Assembly: GCA_017534835.1 (NCBI GenBank)
Contig: JAFXVT010000023.1
Coordinates: forward strand, 1-64,000
Direction of reading: 5' to 3'
Source of the DNA: Ruminococcus sp.
GTDB lineage: Bacteria > Bacillota > Clostridia > Oscillospirales > Ruminococcaceae
Length of the DNA stretch: 64,000 bases
This document shows, piece by piece, positions 34,041 through 42,358 of the stretch. The notes below the pieces were generated by a model. It was given only the letters and a program-made list of their open reading frames with translations. It made no database searches and was not told where the DNA came from. The translations under genes and the position numbers were made by a program. How positions within the stretch are numbered: position 1 is the stretch's first letter; every line of letters begins with the position of its first letter.

Positions 34041-34712
34041 TTAGAAACCGAGCTCCTCGCCGACGATGATGACCTTTATGCGTCCTTTGTGGCGCTGCTG
34101 AGCGGAGATGAGGTAGTTGCAGCAGATGCGTCCGTCGCCTGCACAGCCGTCGCTCATCTGATGAGAGGCGTTTTTCAGCGATACGCACTCGCCGGTCTTT
34201 GCGCAGTAAGTCTCGCAGTTAAGGCGAACGCAGTTCGGCGGAGCGGCAGTATTCTTTACACGCACCTCTGCCTCTGCAAGGTCGCGGACTATCTTGTTGT
34301 ATCCGGCGATCACGATGACAGAATCGGGACCATATGCGATAGCGGCGATACGGTTGCTGTTGCCGTCGACATTGTATAGCACGCCGTCCTCTGTGACAGC
34401 GTTTGAGCTCGTGATGTAAACGTCCGCGGAGAATGCCTGCCTGTAGACAGCCTTTGTCTCCTCGGGAGTGGTTGCCTTTGAGCGGTCGATGTAGTTGTAT
34501 CTGCCGGAATCAAGCAGCTCCGGAATGCCGCATTCCTTCATTGATTCGCTTCCGCCGTGGGTAACGGTGCAGCCCTCGGGCATGAGTGATTCGACAATGC
34601 CGCGCACATCGGCAGCAGTCGGCGCGTAGTAGAACTCCATATTGTTCTTTTTGAGGTTCGCACCGGTCTTGTTGATACGCATTTCGATTATGGTCTTCTT
34701 GTTATCGTTCAT
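34041..34712 (-). CDS. LUD-domain protein (lactate utilisation/LutC-like)
   Basis: The 223-residue protein shows the LUD (DUF162) fold: THGGSESMKECGI, YITSSNAVTEDGVLYNVDGNSNRIAAI, GPDSVIVIAGYNKIV. It ends with a cysteine-rich stretch (CVRLNCETYCAKTGECVS... CAGDGRICCNY), which could hold a metal cluster. Related proteins belong to the lactate-oxidising LutABC complex, but LutA and LutB are not nearby, so the substrate is open. The RBS is TAGGAG. A dispersed structured element (34732-34850) separates it from hpf upstream. Confidence 0.8.
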   Translation of the reverse strand: MNDNKKTIIEMRINKTGANLKKNNMEFYYAPTAADVRGIVESLMPEGCTVTHGGSESMKECGIPELLDSGRYNYIDRSKATTPEETKAVYRQAFSADVYITSSNAVTEDGVLYNVDGNSNRIAAIAYGPDSVIVIAGYNKIVRDLAEAEVRVKNTAAPPNCVRLNCETYCAKTGECVSLKNASHQMSDGCAGDGRICCNYLISAQQRHKGRIKVIIVGEELGF

Positions 34713-34731
34713 AAAAACTCTCCTAAATATT

Positions 34732-34850
34732 ATGCGGAGCGCAAAGGGTGTCCCTTTAGCCGGTTTCGCAGGTTACTAAATACGCACCACAGCTTTACTG
34801 CTCGGTAACCATACTTTTCCGCTAAGGGAAGCAGCCTAAGGGCTCCGCAT
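34732..34850 (-). repeat. Dispersed structured element, copy B
   Basis: Bounded by ATGCGGAGC (34732-34740) and GCTCCGCAT (34842-34850). Inside: the end hairpin AAAGGG/CCCTTT (34743-34757) and the stem GGTTAC (34771-34776)/GTAACC (34805-34810). It aligns with copy A at 9491-9605 without gaps over about 90 bases, with paired changes in both stems. It sits between hpf and the LUD gene. Confidence 0.7.
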
Positions 34851-34861
34851 ATTTGTTATGA

Positions 34862-35389
34862 TTATTCGTTGTCGGGCTCGAGGAGGGCATAATTGCCGTC
34901 ATCACGCTTATAGACAACGTTGATGCTGCCGGTCTCGGCGTTGAGGAACATAAAGAATTCGTGGCTGAGCAGGTTCATCTGGAGGATAGCCTCTTCAACG
35001 CTCATCGGGCGGAGCTTGAACTTCTTATCCTTGATGATCTCGTAATCGGTGATCTCCTCTACGGGCTCGGCAAACGCATCCTTGAAGGCTGTATCCTTGA
35101 GCTTTTTCTCGACTCTGGTCTTGTTCTTGCGGATCTGTCTGATTATCTTGTCGATAGCATCGTCGAGGGCAACGTTCTTGTCCTCAGCTGAGCGCTCGGC
35201 ACGGTAGATCATACTGTTGTATCTGACTGTAAGTTCGAGGACGATCTGATTCTTGACCTCAGACATAACGATCTTGGCGTCAGCCTCGTCACCGAAGAAT
35301 TTTCCGAGTCTTGAGTTTATTCTTGTTTCGGCGTGTTCTGTGAAGTTCTGCGGGATCTGCATCTTCTTAGCTGTGATAGTTGTTTTCAT
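34862..35389 (-). CDS. hpf: Long-form ribosome hibernation promoting factor
   Basis: The 175-residue protein has the N-terminal HPF/YfiA domain (1-100; ARINSRLGKFFGDEADAKIVMS). The C-terminal dimerisation domain of long HPF (about 120-175) reads KFKLRPMSVEEAILQMNLLSHEFFMFLNAE, split here only by the end of the motif. Long HPF joins 70S ribosomes into inactive 100S dimers in slow growth. It has a consensus promoter (35476-35504) and an SD AAGGAGG. Confidence 0.95.
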   Translation of the reverse strand: MKTTITAKKMQIPQNFTEHAETRINSRLGKFFGDEADAKIVMSEVKNQIVLELTVRYNSMIYRAERSAEDKNVALDDAIDKIIRQIRKNKTRVEKKLKDTAFKDAFAEPVEEITDYEIIKDKKFKLRPMSVEEAILQMNLLSHEFFMFLNAETGSINVVYKRDDGNYALLEPDNE

Positions 35390-35408
35390 AGAGTGATAGC
35401 CTCCTTCA

Positions 35409-35504
35409 GCTCCGTACCGGGGACATTCTGCTGTTGCAGGAGAGCCTTTTTACCGGAGCATTATTTTATGGTTATATTATACCATAACATTTGCGGTTTT
35501 ACAA
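35409..35504 (-). promoter_or_regulatory. hpf promoter and leader hairpin
   Basis: Minus strand promoter TTGTAA, 17 bases, TATAAT at 35476-35504. The leader folds through GCTCCG (35409-35414) with CGGAGC (35454-35459), just before the ribosome-binding site, so the hairpin could influence initiation. Confidence 0.55.
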
Positions 35505-35568
35505 GTGAAAACTGTTGATTTTGTTGAATCTGCACATCTTAAAGTCTGATTTTTGTATGATTTAACAA

Positions 35569-36924
35569 TTAGACGCACAGGTTATTCAGCATAGTTGTGA
35601 GTATCTGTTCCGCGGAAACAGGTGTGCTGTACTTGTTTTCGAGCACCACGCAGAAAGCGATAGGATGGGCGGGATCGTCCACAAAGCCGACGAGCAGAGC
35701 GTTCTCCTCTGCGCCCTCCTTGACCTGTGCGGTACCGCTCTTTATTCCTATATCGAATCCCGGAACTGACCACGCATAGTGGTTGGCGCCGTTGGTTTTG
35801 AGTATCTGCTTGACGGTCGACGCAGTCTCGGGAGCGAATATCTGCTTGCTGAGGCTGGTATCGGCAGTTTCGGTGACTTTGCCGTTTACGTCTGTGACCT
35901 TTGCGATAAGGTGGGGCATCGTCATTTTGCCGTTACCGTTGGCGATAGCGCTCTGCCACATCATAAGCTGCATCGGGCTGACGAGAGTGTCGCCCTGACC
36001 TATACAGCCCCACTGTGTGATGAAGTCGCCGGAATCGGTGAGCGTGGTCGAGGCGCGCTCGCACTGGATACCGTCAATGTCAAAATAGCGCATATCCTCG
36101 CCGTTTATCGCATATCCGAGCTTGTTATACTGTGATTTCACGCGCTCAAGCGGCATATCCGGATCCTCTATGAGCTGAGCGAAGAACGGGTTGCAGCTGT
36201 TTTCAACAGCCTGCTGTATATTCTGCTGACCGTGTCCCCACGACTGGTGGCAGTCGATAGTCTTTCCGGCGCGGTTGACGAACTGTCCGGAGCAGCTGTA
36301 GCTCTTTGAGAAAAGCTTTTCCCTGCCCATTATCTCGAGCGCGGAAATGACCGTTGATACCTTCTGTGTCGAGCCCGGAACAGTTCCGTACATAACCTTT
36401 GACCAGAGCGTGCCGGATTCCATATCGGCGATATTGTCGTATCCGCGTGTGACATCGAGCGAAGGAAGGCTCGTGCAGACGAGCAGCTCGCCGGTCTTGT
36501 AATTGTAAGCGACAGCGCAGCCCTTCGCGCCGTAGTATGCATCGTAGACAGCGCGGTTAGCGGCGTGGTCGAGAGTTGTGTAGATAGCAGCCTTTCCGCC
36601 CTTGTCTACGAGTCCGGACGAGAAGCTGTAGTTGTTGAGATAGCCTATATTCTGAGCAACAAGGGTATTTTCCATCTGTCCCTTGTCATCGCCGATGAGG
36701 TTGCCGACGTCGATGAAATAGCCGTCGGGATACTGCCCCTTGCCGGAGCCGTCGAACAGCACATCCCCGTTCCTGTCGTATACCATTCCAAGACGGTGGT
36801 CGTCCGAGTTCATCATATAGAACGAAGCCTCACGGTTTATCTTGACGATGAGCGCTATCATTCCCACGATGAATATTATCAGGAACAGTGTTATCACGTG
36901 CTGACATCTCTTGATACTTTTCAT
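35569..36924 (-). CDS. Class B penicillin-binding protein (PbpA/FtsI-type transpeptidase)
   Basis: The 451-residue protein has one N-terminal membrane helix (about 12-32), a short pedestal region and a transpeptidase domain. The active-site blocks are STQK (SxxK serine), SCN (SxN) and KSGTAQ (the KTG-type triad with Ser in the middle). It cross-links peptidoglycan at the outer membrane face. It follows the FtsW/RodA gene by 10 bases and is doubtless its partner. The small size suggests the PbpA type found in actinobacterial fhaB-rodA-pbpA clusters. Confidence 0.88.
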   Translation of the reverse strand: MKSIKRCQHVITLFLIIFIVGMIALIVKINREASFYMMNSDDHRLGMVYDRNGDVLFDGSGKGQYPDGYFIDVGNLIGDDKGQMENTLVAQNIGYLNNYSFSSGLVDKGGKAAIYTTLDHAANRAVYDAYYGAKGCAVAYNYKTGELLVCTSLPSLDVTRGYDNIADMESGTLWSKVMYGTVPGSTQKVSTVISALEIMGREKLFSKSYSCSGQFVNRAGKTIDCHQSWGHGQQNIQQAVENSCNPFFAQLIEDPDMPLERVKSQYNKLGYAINGEDMRYFDIDGIQCERASTTLTDSGDFITQWGCIGQGDTLVSPMQLMMWQSAIANGNGKMTMPHLIAKVTDVNGKVTETADTSLSKQIFAPETASTVKQILKTNGANHYAWSVPGFDIGIKSGTAQVKEGAEENALLVGFVDDPAHPIAFCVVLENKYSTPVSAEQILTTMLNNLCV

Positions 36925-36934
36925 TTTTCAGCCC

Positions 36935-38290
36935 TCACTTTCTGCGGTCGGTGAGAGTATAGCCCACCGGCGGCTGCTGAGGAGGAGCCTGCTGTACAGG
37001 CTGCTGCGGCTGAACGGGCTGCGGAGCAGGGGATACCGGCCTTTTTCGCTTTGGAGCCTTGAATACCGGCGACTGCGCTGCAACGAGCATTCCTGCCATT
37101 AATCCGCTGACTACCATAGAGCTTCCGCCCTTTGAGATGAACGGCAGCGTAACTCCCGTGAAAGGTATCATATTGCACGAGCCGAAGATATTGAGTGCCA
37201 TTTGTACCGAAAATGCGGCGCAGATACCTGCACACATAGTGCCGTGATAGTAAGAGCGCGGCGGATTAACGAGCGGTATCGCAACTATCATCAGGAGCAC
37301 GAACACTGACATCACTGAGAACAGGAGTCCCCATTCCTCGCTGATAGAAGCGAAAACGATGTCGCTGTCATATGCGAAGACGTTGTGGAGGAATCCCTGT
37401 CCCGGACCCTTTCCGAACCAGCCGCCGTCAGCGATGGCAATGAGCGCCTGACACTGCTGGTAGCCGTTGACATCCTTTTCGTTCCATATATCCACAAAAA
37501 GGCGGTCGCGGACATATGCCGGAGCTACGATTATTCCTATCACCGCGAGCACTGCAATTGCAGCAACACCGATGACGATAGGCTTTTTCGTGAATTTTCC
37601 CTTGGGGTAGCATATCCTCAGCAGGAAGCCCGATACGAATATCGCACCGAATGTCGGTATGCTTCCGAGGTCGCGGCACCACCACTGGAAAAGGCATACA
37701 CCAGCTACTATGCCGAATAGTATGAGATTCTCATATACTACGTTGAAGCAGAGGAGCTTATGTTTTTTCTGCTGCTCTGTGACCGAGGTCGCACAAGCGA
37801 GCACGAGCAGCGGCTTTATGAACTCCGAGGGCTGTATCGAGCTTGAGCCTATCTGTATCCACATACTGCGGCTTCCGGTGAAGAGCAGTATGATGAGCAT
37901 TATTGCTCCTATCCCTATCCAGATGTACTTTTTCTTGTCCTCTATCCAGCGGTGGTCGCGGCAGAGGAGGTAGCCGATACGGCAGGCGGCAAGTGCGGCG
38001 ATGATCGTGATGAAGTGCTTCATCTGGAAGCTGACTTCGCCGAAGCAGGACTGGAATATCAGTCCCATATTCAGTATAAATATCAGCATAAGATCGACGG
38101 CATAGGTCTGCTGCTTGAAAAAGGGCATAATGATGAAGTATACCGCATCAAGGCCGATGACCGCAGCCGATAGGGTGATAACAGCGCTGACGTCGTTATA
38201 ATTGCCGTTGTAGAAGACGTTGAAAAGCATGGCACCGTGCGCGAAAAGCACGAAAATACACGAAAAAACGTATGCGACGGGGTTGCTCAC
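36935..38290 (-). CDS. FtsW/RodA/SpoVE-family peptidoglycan glycosyltransferase
   Basis: The 451-residue protein is a SEDS protein of about ten to eleven helices, with SIQPSEFIKPLLVL, WWCRDLGS and TGVTLPFISKGGSSMV. It polymerises lipid II together with the class B PBP encoded next. A proline/glutamine-rich cytoplasmic tail of about 40 residues is an addition to the core. The start is GTG and overlaps the FHA stop by 4 bases. Confidence 0.92.
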   Translation of the reverse strand: MSNPVAYVFSCIFVLFAHGAMLFNVFYNGNYNDVSAVITLSAAVIGLDAVYFIIMPFFKQQTYAVDLMLIFILNMGLIFQSCFGEVSFQMKHFITIIAALAACRIGYLLCRDHRWIEDKKKYIWIGIGAIMLIILLFTGSRSMWIQIGSSSIQPSEFIKPLLVLACATSVTEQQKKHKLLCFNVVYENLILFGIVAGVCLFQWWCRDLGSIPTFGAIFVSGFLLRICYPKGKFTKKPIVIGVAAIAVLAVIGIIVAPAYVRDRLFVDIWNEKDVNGYQQCQALIAIADGGWFGKGPGQGFLHNVFAYDSDIVFASISEEWGLLFSVMSVFVLLMIVAIPLVNPPRSYYHGTMCAGICAAFSVQMALNIFGSCNMIPFTGVTLPFISKGGSSMVVSGLMAGMLVAAQSPVFKAPKRKRPVSPAPQPVQPQQPVQQAPPQQPPVGYTLTDRRK

Positions 38291-38700
38291 TGTCTGTCCC
38301 TCCTCTTTCTGAAAATGAGGCGGCGTTCGCCGATGTCGATGACGTCATTCTCGCGGAGCCGTTTCTGCTGGACGTGTACGCCGTTCACGTAGACGCCGGA
38401 TTTAGAGCCGATGTCGGATATTGTCCACTTTCCGTCGGCGACGTTGAGGATCGCGTGATAGCGCGAAACTGACATATCAGGTATGCGGATGTCGGCGTTT
38501 TCGTGGCGTCCTATCAGTATCTCGTCACATTCGAGAGGATAGCCGGTGTGCTGGTCGGCGAGCTCCATATCTGCGGAGATCTTTTTCCAGCGCTTCCTTC
38601 CGGAGCTTTTCTCGCGGTAGGACAGTATCATCAGCACAAGTGCGCAGATGTCTATAGCGGCTGCCGAGACCGCACACATTATGAGTTTTGCAGAATCCAT
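38287..38700 (-). CDS. FHA-domain membrane protein
   Basis: The 137-residue protein has one N-terminal helix (about 5-27) and then an FHA domain (about 55-135; ILIGRHENADIRIPDMSVSRYHAIL, DIGSKSGVYVNG). It would bind a phosphothreonine partner. Its place ahead of RodA and PBP copies the actinobacterial fhaB-rodA-pbpA arrangement, where Ser/Thr kinases control wall growth. No kinase or PP2C phosphatase gene is in this window, so its ligand must be encoded elsewhere. Confidence 0.85.
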   Translation of the reverse strand: MDSAKLIMCAVSAAAIDICALVLMILSYREKSSGRKRWKKISADMELADQHTGYPLECDEILIGRHENADIRIPDMSVSRYHAILNVADGKWTISDIGSKSGVYVNGVHVQQKRLRENDVIDIGERRLIFRKRRDRQ

Positions 38701-38736
38701 CTGTGTCCCTTTCTTTCCTGTGGATTTAATAAATGT

Positions 38737-38765
38737 ATTATATCATTTTTTTTCGTGATATGCAA
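38737..38765 (-). promoter_or_regulatory. Sigma-A promoter of the FHA-SEDS-PBP operon
   Basis: Minus strand: TTGCAT, 17 bases, TATAAT, about 35 bases before the FHA start. Confidence 0.7.
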
Positions 38766-38856
38766 CTACACTCCAAAAATCTTGCATTTTTTTTGCAGGC
38801 GGCGGCGGAGAAATGTGTATGCGAAATATGAATAATGTCGGATTCAAAATAGGTAT

Positions 38857-38885
38857 TTGTAATCTTGCTGTTACCGTGATATAAT
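38857..38885 (+). promoter_or_regulatory. Sigma-A promoter of the acetyltransferase gene
   Basis: TTGTAA, 17 bases, TATAAT, about 27 bases before the ATG at 38913. Confidence 0.65.
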
Positions 38886-38912
38886 ATAGAAAACCACAAA
38901 GGAGCAGGATAT

Positions 38913-39482
38913 ATGACCGATAAGGAATTCATAGCCGCGATGAACAGCTCATCTCAGACAAAATGCGGCGGAGATGTCCATCTGAAAATGCACAAGCTGA
39001 GTCAGCGTGCACTTCGTATAACAGCCGAGATAAACGGAAGCTATCATGAGCCTGCCGAGCTGAGAAGGCTTATGGAGCAGCTCACCGGACAGGAGCTCGA
39101 CGAGGGCTTTGCACTGTTCCCGCCGTTTTACACCGACTGCGGAAGGAATATCCACATCGGCAGGGGCGTGTTTATCAATGCCGGCTGCAAGTTTCAGGAT
39201 CAGGGCGGGATTTATATCGGTGACGGCTGCCTTATCGGTCACAACACAGTTATCGCAACTCTGAATCACGGTATCCTTCCGCAGGAGCGCGGCGACCTCA
39301 TACCCTCGCCCGTGCACATTGGAAGCGGAGTATGGATAGGCTCGGGATGTATCATCCTGCCCGGTGTGACTATCGGTGATAACGCGGTGATAGGTGCGGG
39401 CTCAGTGGTGACGAAGGACGTTCCTGCGGATATGATAGCCGTGGGAGACCCTGCAAAGGCAATAAAAAGTATCTATGATTAA
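38913..39482 (+). CDS. Maltose/galactoside O-acetyltransferase-like enzyme
   Basis: The 189-residue protein has the N-terminal Maa helix region and a left-handed beta-helix with FYTDCGRNIHIGRGVFINAG. The catalytic His is in ATLNHGI, and the family tail is GAGSVVTKDVPADMIAVGDPAK. It transfers acetyl from acetyl-CoA to a sugar or similar acceptor in the cytoplasm; the acceptor is unknown. The next gene (an alcohol dehydrogenase) starts 12 bases on, so the two form an operon. Confidence 0.88.
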   Translation: MTDKEFIAAMNSSSQTKCGGDVHLKMHKLSQRALRITAEINGSYHEPAELRRLMEQLTGQELDEGFALFPPFYTDCGRNIHIGRGVFINAGCKFQDQGGIYIGDGCLIGHNTVIATLNHGILPQERGDLIPSPVHIGSGVWIGSGCIILPGVTIGDNAVIGAGSVVTKDVPADMIAVGDPAKAIKSIYD

Positions 39483-39494
39483 GGAGGAAGACTT

Positions 39495-40661
39495 ATGCTT
39501 GGCAATTTCTGCTACCATAACCCAACAAAGCTCTATTTCGGCGAGGACTCGCTGAACTGTCTGAAGGACGAGCTGAAGAACTACGGTGAGAACATACTCC
39601 TCGTATACGGCGGCGGTTCGATAAAGAAAAGCGGTCTGTATGATGAGATAACGGCAATTCTGAAGGAGTGCGGAAAGCGCGTTTCCGAGGTGCCGGGCGT
39701 AATGCCGAATCCGACAGTTGAGAAGCTCCGCGAGGGCGTGAGCATCGCACGTGAGAGCAAGACTGACTTCATTCTCGCTGTCGGAGGCGGCTCGGTCTGC
39801 GACTATTCAAAGGCTGTTTCAGTGTCCGTACACTGCGATGAGGACCCGTGGGACAAATACTATATCCGATTCGAGGAGCCGACCTGCGAGATAGTTCCCG
39901 TAGGCTGTATCCTTACAATGGCAGGCACAGGCTCGGAGATGAACGGCGGCGCTGTTATCACGAATCACGAACAGCACCTCAAAATAGGCCACGTTTTCGG
40001 CGACGATGTTATGCCGAAGTTCTCTGTCCTCAACCCGAGGTATACGATGACTCTGCCGAAATATCAGATGGTCGCAGGTATCTATGACATTATGAACCAC
40101 ATCTGCGAGCAGTATTTCTCGGGCGAGGACGACAATACCTCCGATTACATCAGCGAGGGTCTGATGCGCGGACTTATCCACGCGAGCCGTATCGCCGTGA
40201 ATGACCCTCAGAACTATGAGGCACGCTCGAATATTATGTGGACAGCGACATGGGCGCTCAATACGCTCGTTTCAAGAGGCAAATCCACAGACTGGATGGT
40301 CCATATGCTCGGACAGTCCGTCGGCGCTTACACTGACGCGACCCACGGAATGACTCTCGCTGCAGTATCTATCCCGTATTACCGCTTCATTATGCCATAC
40401 GGGATAAAGAAATTCGCACGATTCGCGACCGAGGTCTGGGGCATTTCTGCTGACGGAAAGACCGATGAGCAGCTCGCTGATGAGGGACTCACGGCTATGG
40501 AGGGCTGGATGCGTGAGCTCGGTCTCGTGATGAAAATATCAGAGCTTGGTGCAACAGAGGATATGATAGAGGGCATCGCAGACGGCACGCTGATACTCGA
40601 CGGCGGCTACAAGGTGCTCAGCCGTGATGAAATAATCAGTGTACTGAGAGCAAGTATGTAA
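39495..40661 (+). CDS. Iron-containing alcohol dehydrogenase (butanol dehydrogenase type)
   Basis: The 388-residue protein is a group III ADH: FCYHNPTKLYFGEDSL at the start, the NAD(P) loop GGGSVCDYSKA, TMAGTGSEMNGGAVI, and iron ligands in HICEQYFSG and HGMTLAAVSIPYY. Relatives (YqhD, Bdh) reduce aldehydes with NAD(P)H. In a fermenter it would serve ethanol formation or aldehyde detoxification. SD AAGGAGGA. Confidence 0.92.
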   Translation: MLGNFCYHNPTKLYFGEDSLNCLKDELKNYGENILLVYGGGSIKKSGLYDEITAILKECGKRVSEVPGVMPNPTVEKLREGVSIARESKTDFILAVGGGSVCDYSKAVSVSVHCDEDPWDKYYIRFEEPTCEIVPVGCILTMAGTGSEMNGGAVITNHEQHLKIGHVFGDDVMPKFSVLNPRYTMTLPKYQMVAGIYDIMNHICEQYFSGEDDNTSDYISEGLMRGLIHASRIAVNDPQNYEARSNIMWTATWALNTLVSRGKSTDWMVHMLGQSVGAYTDATHGMTLAAVSIPYYRFIMPYGIKKFARFATEVWGISADGKTDEQLADEGLTAMEGWMRELGLVMKISELGATEDMIEGIADGTLILDGGYKVLSRDEIISVLRASM

Positions 40662-40667
40662 AAATAA

Positions 40668-40704
40668 CGCCATACCGCTTCATTCTGCGGTATGACGTGT
40701 TTTG
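40668..40704. terminator. Bidirectional terminator between the ADH and LysR genes
   Basis: CATACCGC / GCGGTATG stem-loop; TGTTTTG follows on the plus strand and TTATTTTTAC on the minus strand. Confidence 0.65.
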
Positions 40705-40705
40705 T

Positions 40706-41590
40706 TCAATGCTCCTTCATATCCTCGATGAACTGCTTCAGGAATGTCTCGGCAGCCTTGGAGAATACGGCGCTGCGCTTCCATACAAATGAGCAGCCGA
40801 CCTCTATCGGCGGAGAAAACGGCTTGAAGCACATATCGCTCTCGCCGGTCACGTTTATGAGCCTGTCGATACAGATGCAGTAGCCCATTCCCTCGCTCGC
40901 CATTACCGAGCCGTTGTAGACAAGGTTGTACTGTGCCGCGACACGGACGCTGTTCTCGTCTATCCCGAGCGTATCGAGGAACATAGAGTTATGGTTCGGC
41001 TGACGGGGAATTATAAGCGGCTGGCCCGTCAGGTCTGAAAGGGAGATGCTCTCCTTGCCGGCAAGCGGTGAATCGCGCCGCATCAGCACTCCGAACCTGT
41101 CCTTCAGCGGAAGCTCTATCACATTGTATTTCGAGGTGTCGACGCTCTGAAAGACTATGCCGAAGTCGAGGATACCCTTGTCCAGCCTCTCGATGACATC
41201 GCTTCCGTCGGCGCTGTAGAGGCTGTATTGCAGACCGGGGTGCAGTGAGCGCAGATGCTGTGCGGTGTCAGCAATGAGCTTGACAGCGTAGGTCTCGCCT
41301 GCGCCGATGTACACCATTCCGCTTATCTGATCGCTGCTCTGTCTGACCTCCTGTTCAGCCTTGTCGATGAGGGCGACTATCTCCTCAGCTCTTGCGCGGA
41401 GTATCATTCCCTCCTCGGTGAGGGTAACGCCCTTGCTGCTGCGGTTGAGGAGCGGCTTGCCGAGCTCGTCTTCAAGCTCACGGAGCTGCCTTGAAAGTGT
41501 CGGCTGAGACAGGAAAAGCCGCTCTGCCGCGATAGAGAAGCTCTGTTCCCTTGCAACTGCGAGAAAATATCTCAGAACACGGATATCCAT
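40706..41590 (-). CDS. LysR-family transcriptional regulator
   Basis: The 294-residue protein has an N-terminal winged helix (1-60; YFLAVAREQSFSIAAERLFLSQ, then LSRQLRELEDELGKPLLNR) and a two-lobed effector domain. It is the last gene of a tight minus-strand set behind the YfiH-like and AI-2E genes, and converges with the iron alcohol dehydrogenase. Either could be its target; LysR proteins often act on neighbours. Confidence 0.9.
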   Translation of the reverse strand: MDIRVLRYFLAVAREQSFSIAAERLFLSQPTLSRQLRELEDELGKPLLNRSSKGVTLTEEGMILRARAEEIVALIDKAEQEVRQSSDQISGMVYIGAGETYAVKLIADTAQHLRSLHPGLQYSLYSADGSDVIERLDKGILDFGIVFQSVDTSKYNVIELPLKDRFGVLMRRDSPLAGKESISLSDLTGQPLIIPRQPNHNSMFLDTLGIDENSVRVAAQYNLVYNGSVMASEGMGYCICIDRLINVTGESDMCFKPFSPPIEVGCSFVWKRSAVFSKAAETFLKQFIEDMKEH

Positions 41591-41608
41591 AGCTGCGCTC
41601 CTTTGCTT

Positions 41609-42349
41609 TCAGGTCTGTTTCATCATAAGATAGGCGAGGTCCTGCGTTCCGCGGTCTCCGCGCCTGTAGGAATAGTAACCGTTCCCGTGGCAGGTACAGT
41701 CTCCGGAAGAGATGATGTTCTCGCGGAGTATCCCTTCACGCACGGCTTTTATCGTGATAGCAGCGCCCATATCGAGAAAGAGCCTTCCCTCGCCCGCGCT
41801 GAATATCTCACCGAGCTCATATGTGGAGAAGGCAGCGGTAAATCCGCTTTTCACATCTTCGCCGACTTCATAGCAGCTCCGGCAGATGTGCGGACCTATC
41901 GTCATTTTCATACGTCCGGGAGCTGCGCCGAGCTCCTTCATAAGCCCGACTGCATTGCGGATCAGGTCTCCGGCAGCGGACTGTCTTCCGCAGTGGAGCA
42001 GACCTATGATTCCGGCTTCCGGCTCTGTCAGGTAGACCGGTGCGCAGTCAGCGGCGATTATGCTGAGGACGAGTCCCTTCTGTGCTGTCACGAGTGCGTC
42101 GGTCCTTGTCAGGTCGTTCCCTCTGATGACGCCGCTCCCACCGTGTCCGGCTCCGACGATCGCAGCCTTCGAGCCGTTTGCCTGATACGGGCGGACTATC
42201 CTCGTCAGCGGGATCCCGAGCATTTCGCCGAGAGCTGTGTAATCCTCCGTCGGAGGGTCAGCCGGCTCGTTCCGCGTCCATATCCCGTGCTTGCCCGATG
42301 TGAAGCCGCCGAGAGCGAAGCTGCTGTCGATAAGTGTTTCGTGTTTCAT
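41609..42349 (-). CDS. YfiH/PgeF-family protein with altered metal site
   Basis: The 246-residue protein shows the YfiH (DUF152, laccase-like) fold: IIAADCAPVYL, GLLHCG and TIGPHICRSCYEVG. Family members are purine nucleoside phosphorylases/adenosine deaminases with a zinc site of His, Cys, His. Here the first His motif (QVHG) reads QANG, and the HAGWRG block reads HCGRQSA. So the active site is partly changed, and activity is uncertain. It lies 9 bases after the AI-2E gene. Confidence 0.75.
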   Translation of the reverse strand: MKHETLIDSSFALGGFTSGKHGIWTRNEPADPPTEDYTALGEMLGIPLTRIVRPYQANGSKAAIVGAGHGGSGVIRGNDLTRTDALVTAQKGLVLSIIAADCAPVYLTEPEAGIIGLLHCGRQSAAGDLIRNAVGLMKELGAAPGRMKMTIGPHICRSCYEVGEDVKSGFTAAFSTYELGEIFSAGEGRLFLDMGAAITIKAVREGILRENIISSGDCTCHGNGYYSYRRGDRGTQDLAYLMMKQT

Positions 42350-42358
42350 GATCAGTGC

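Noticed and set aside
33207..34712. Lactate-oxidation (lutABC) operon
   Set aside because: Only a LUD-domain protein is present; neither the iron-sulfur LutA nor LutB is nearby, and the next gene is an unrelated membrane protein.
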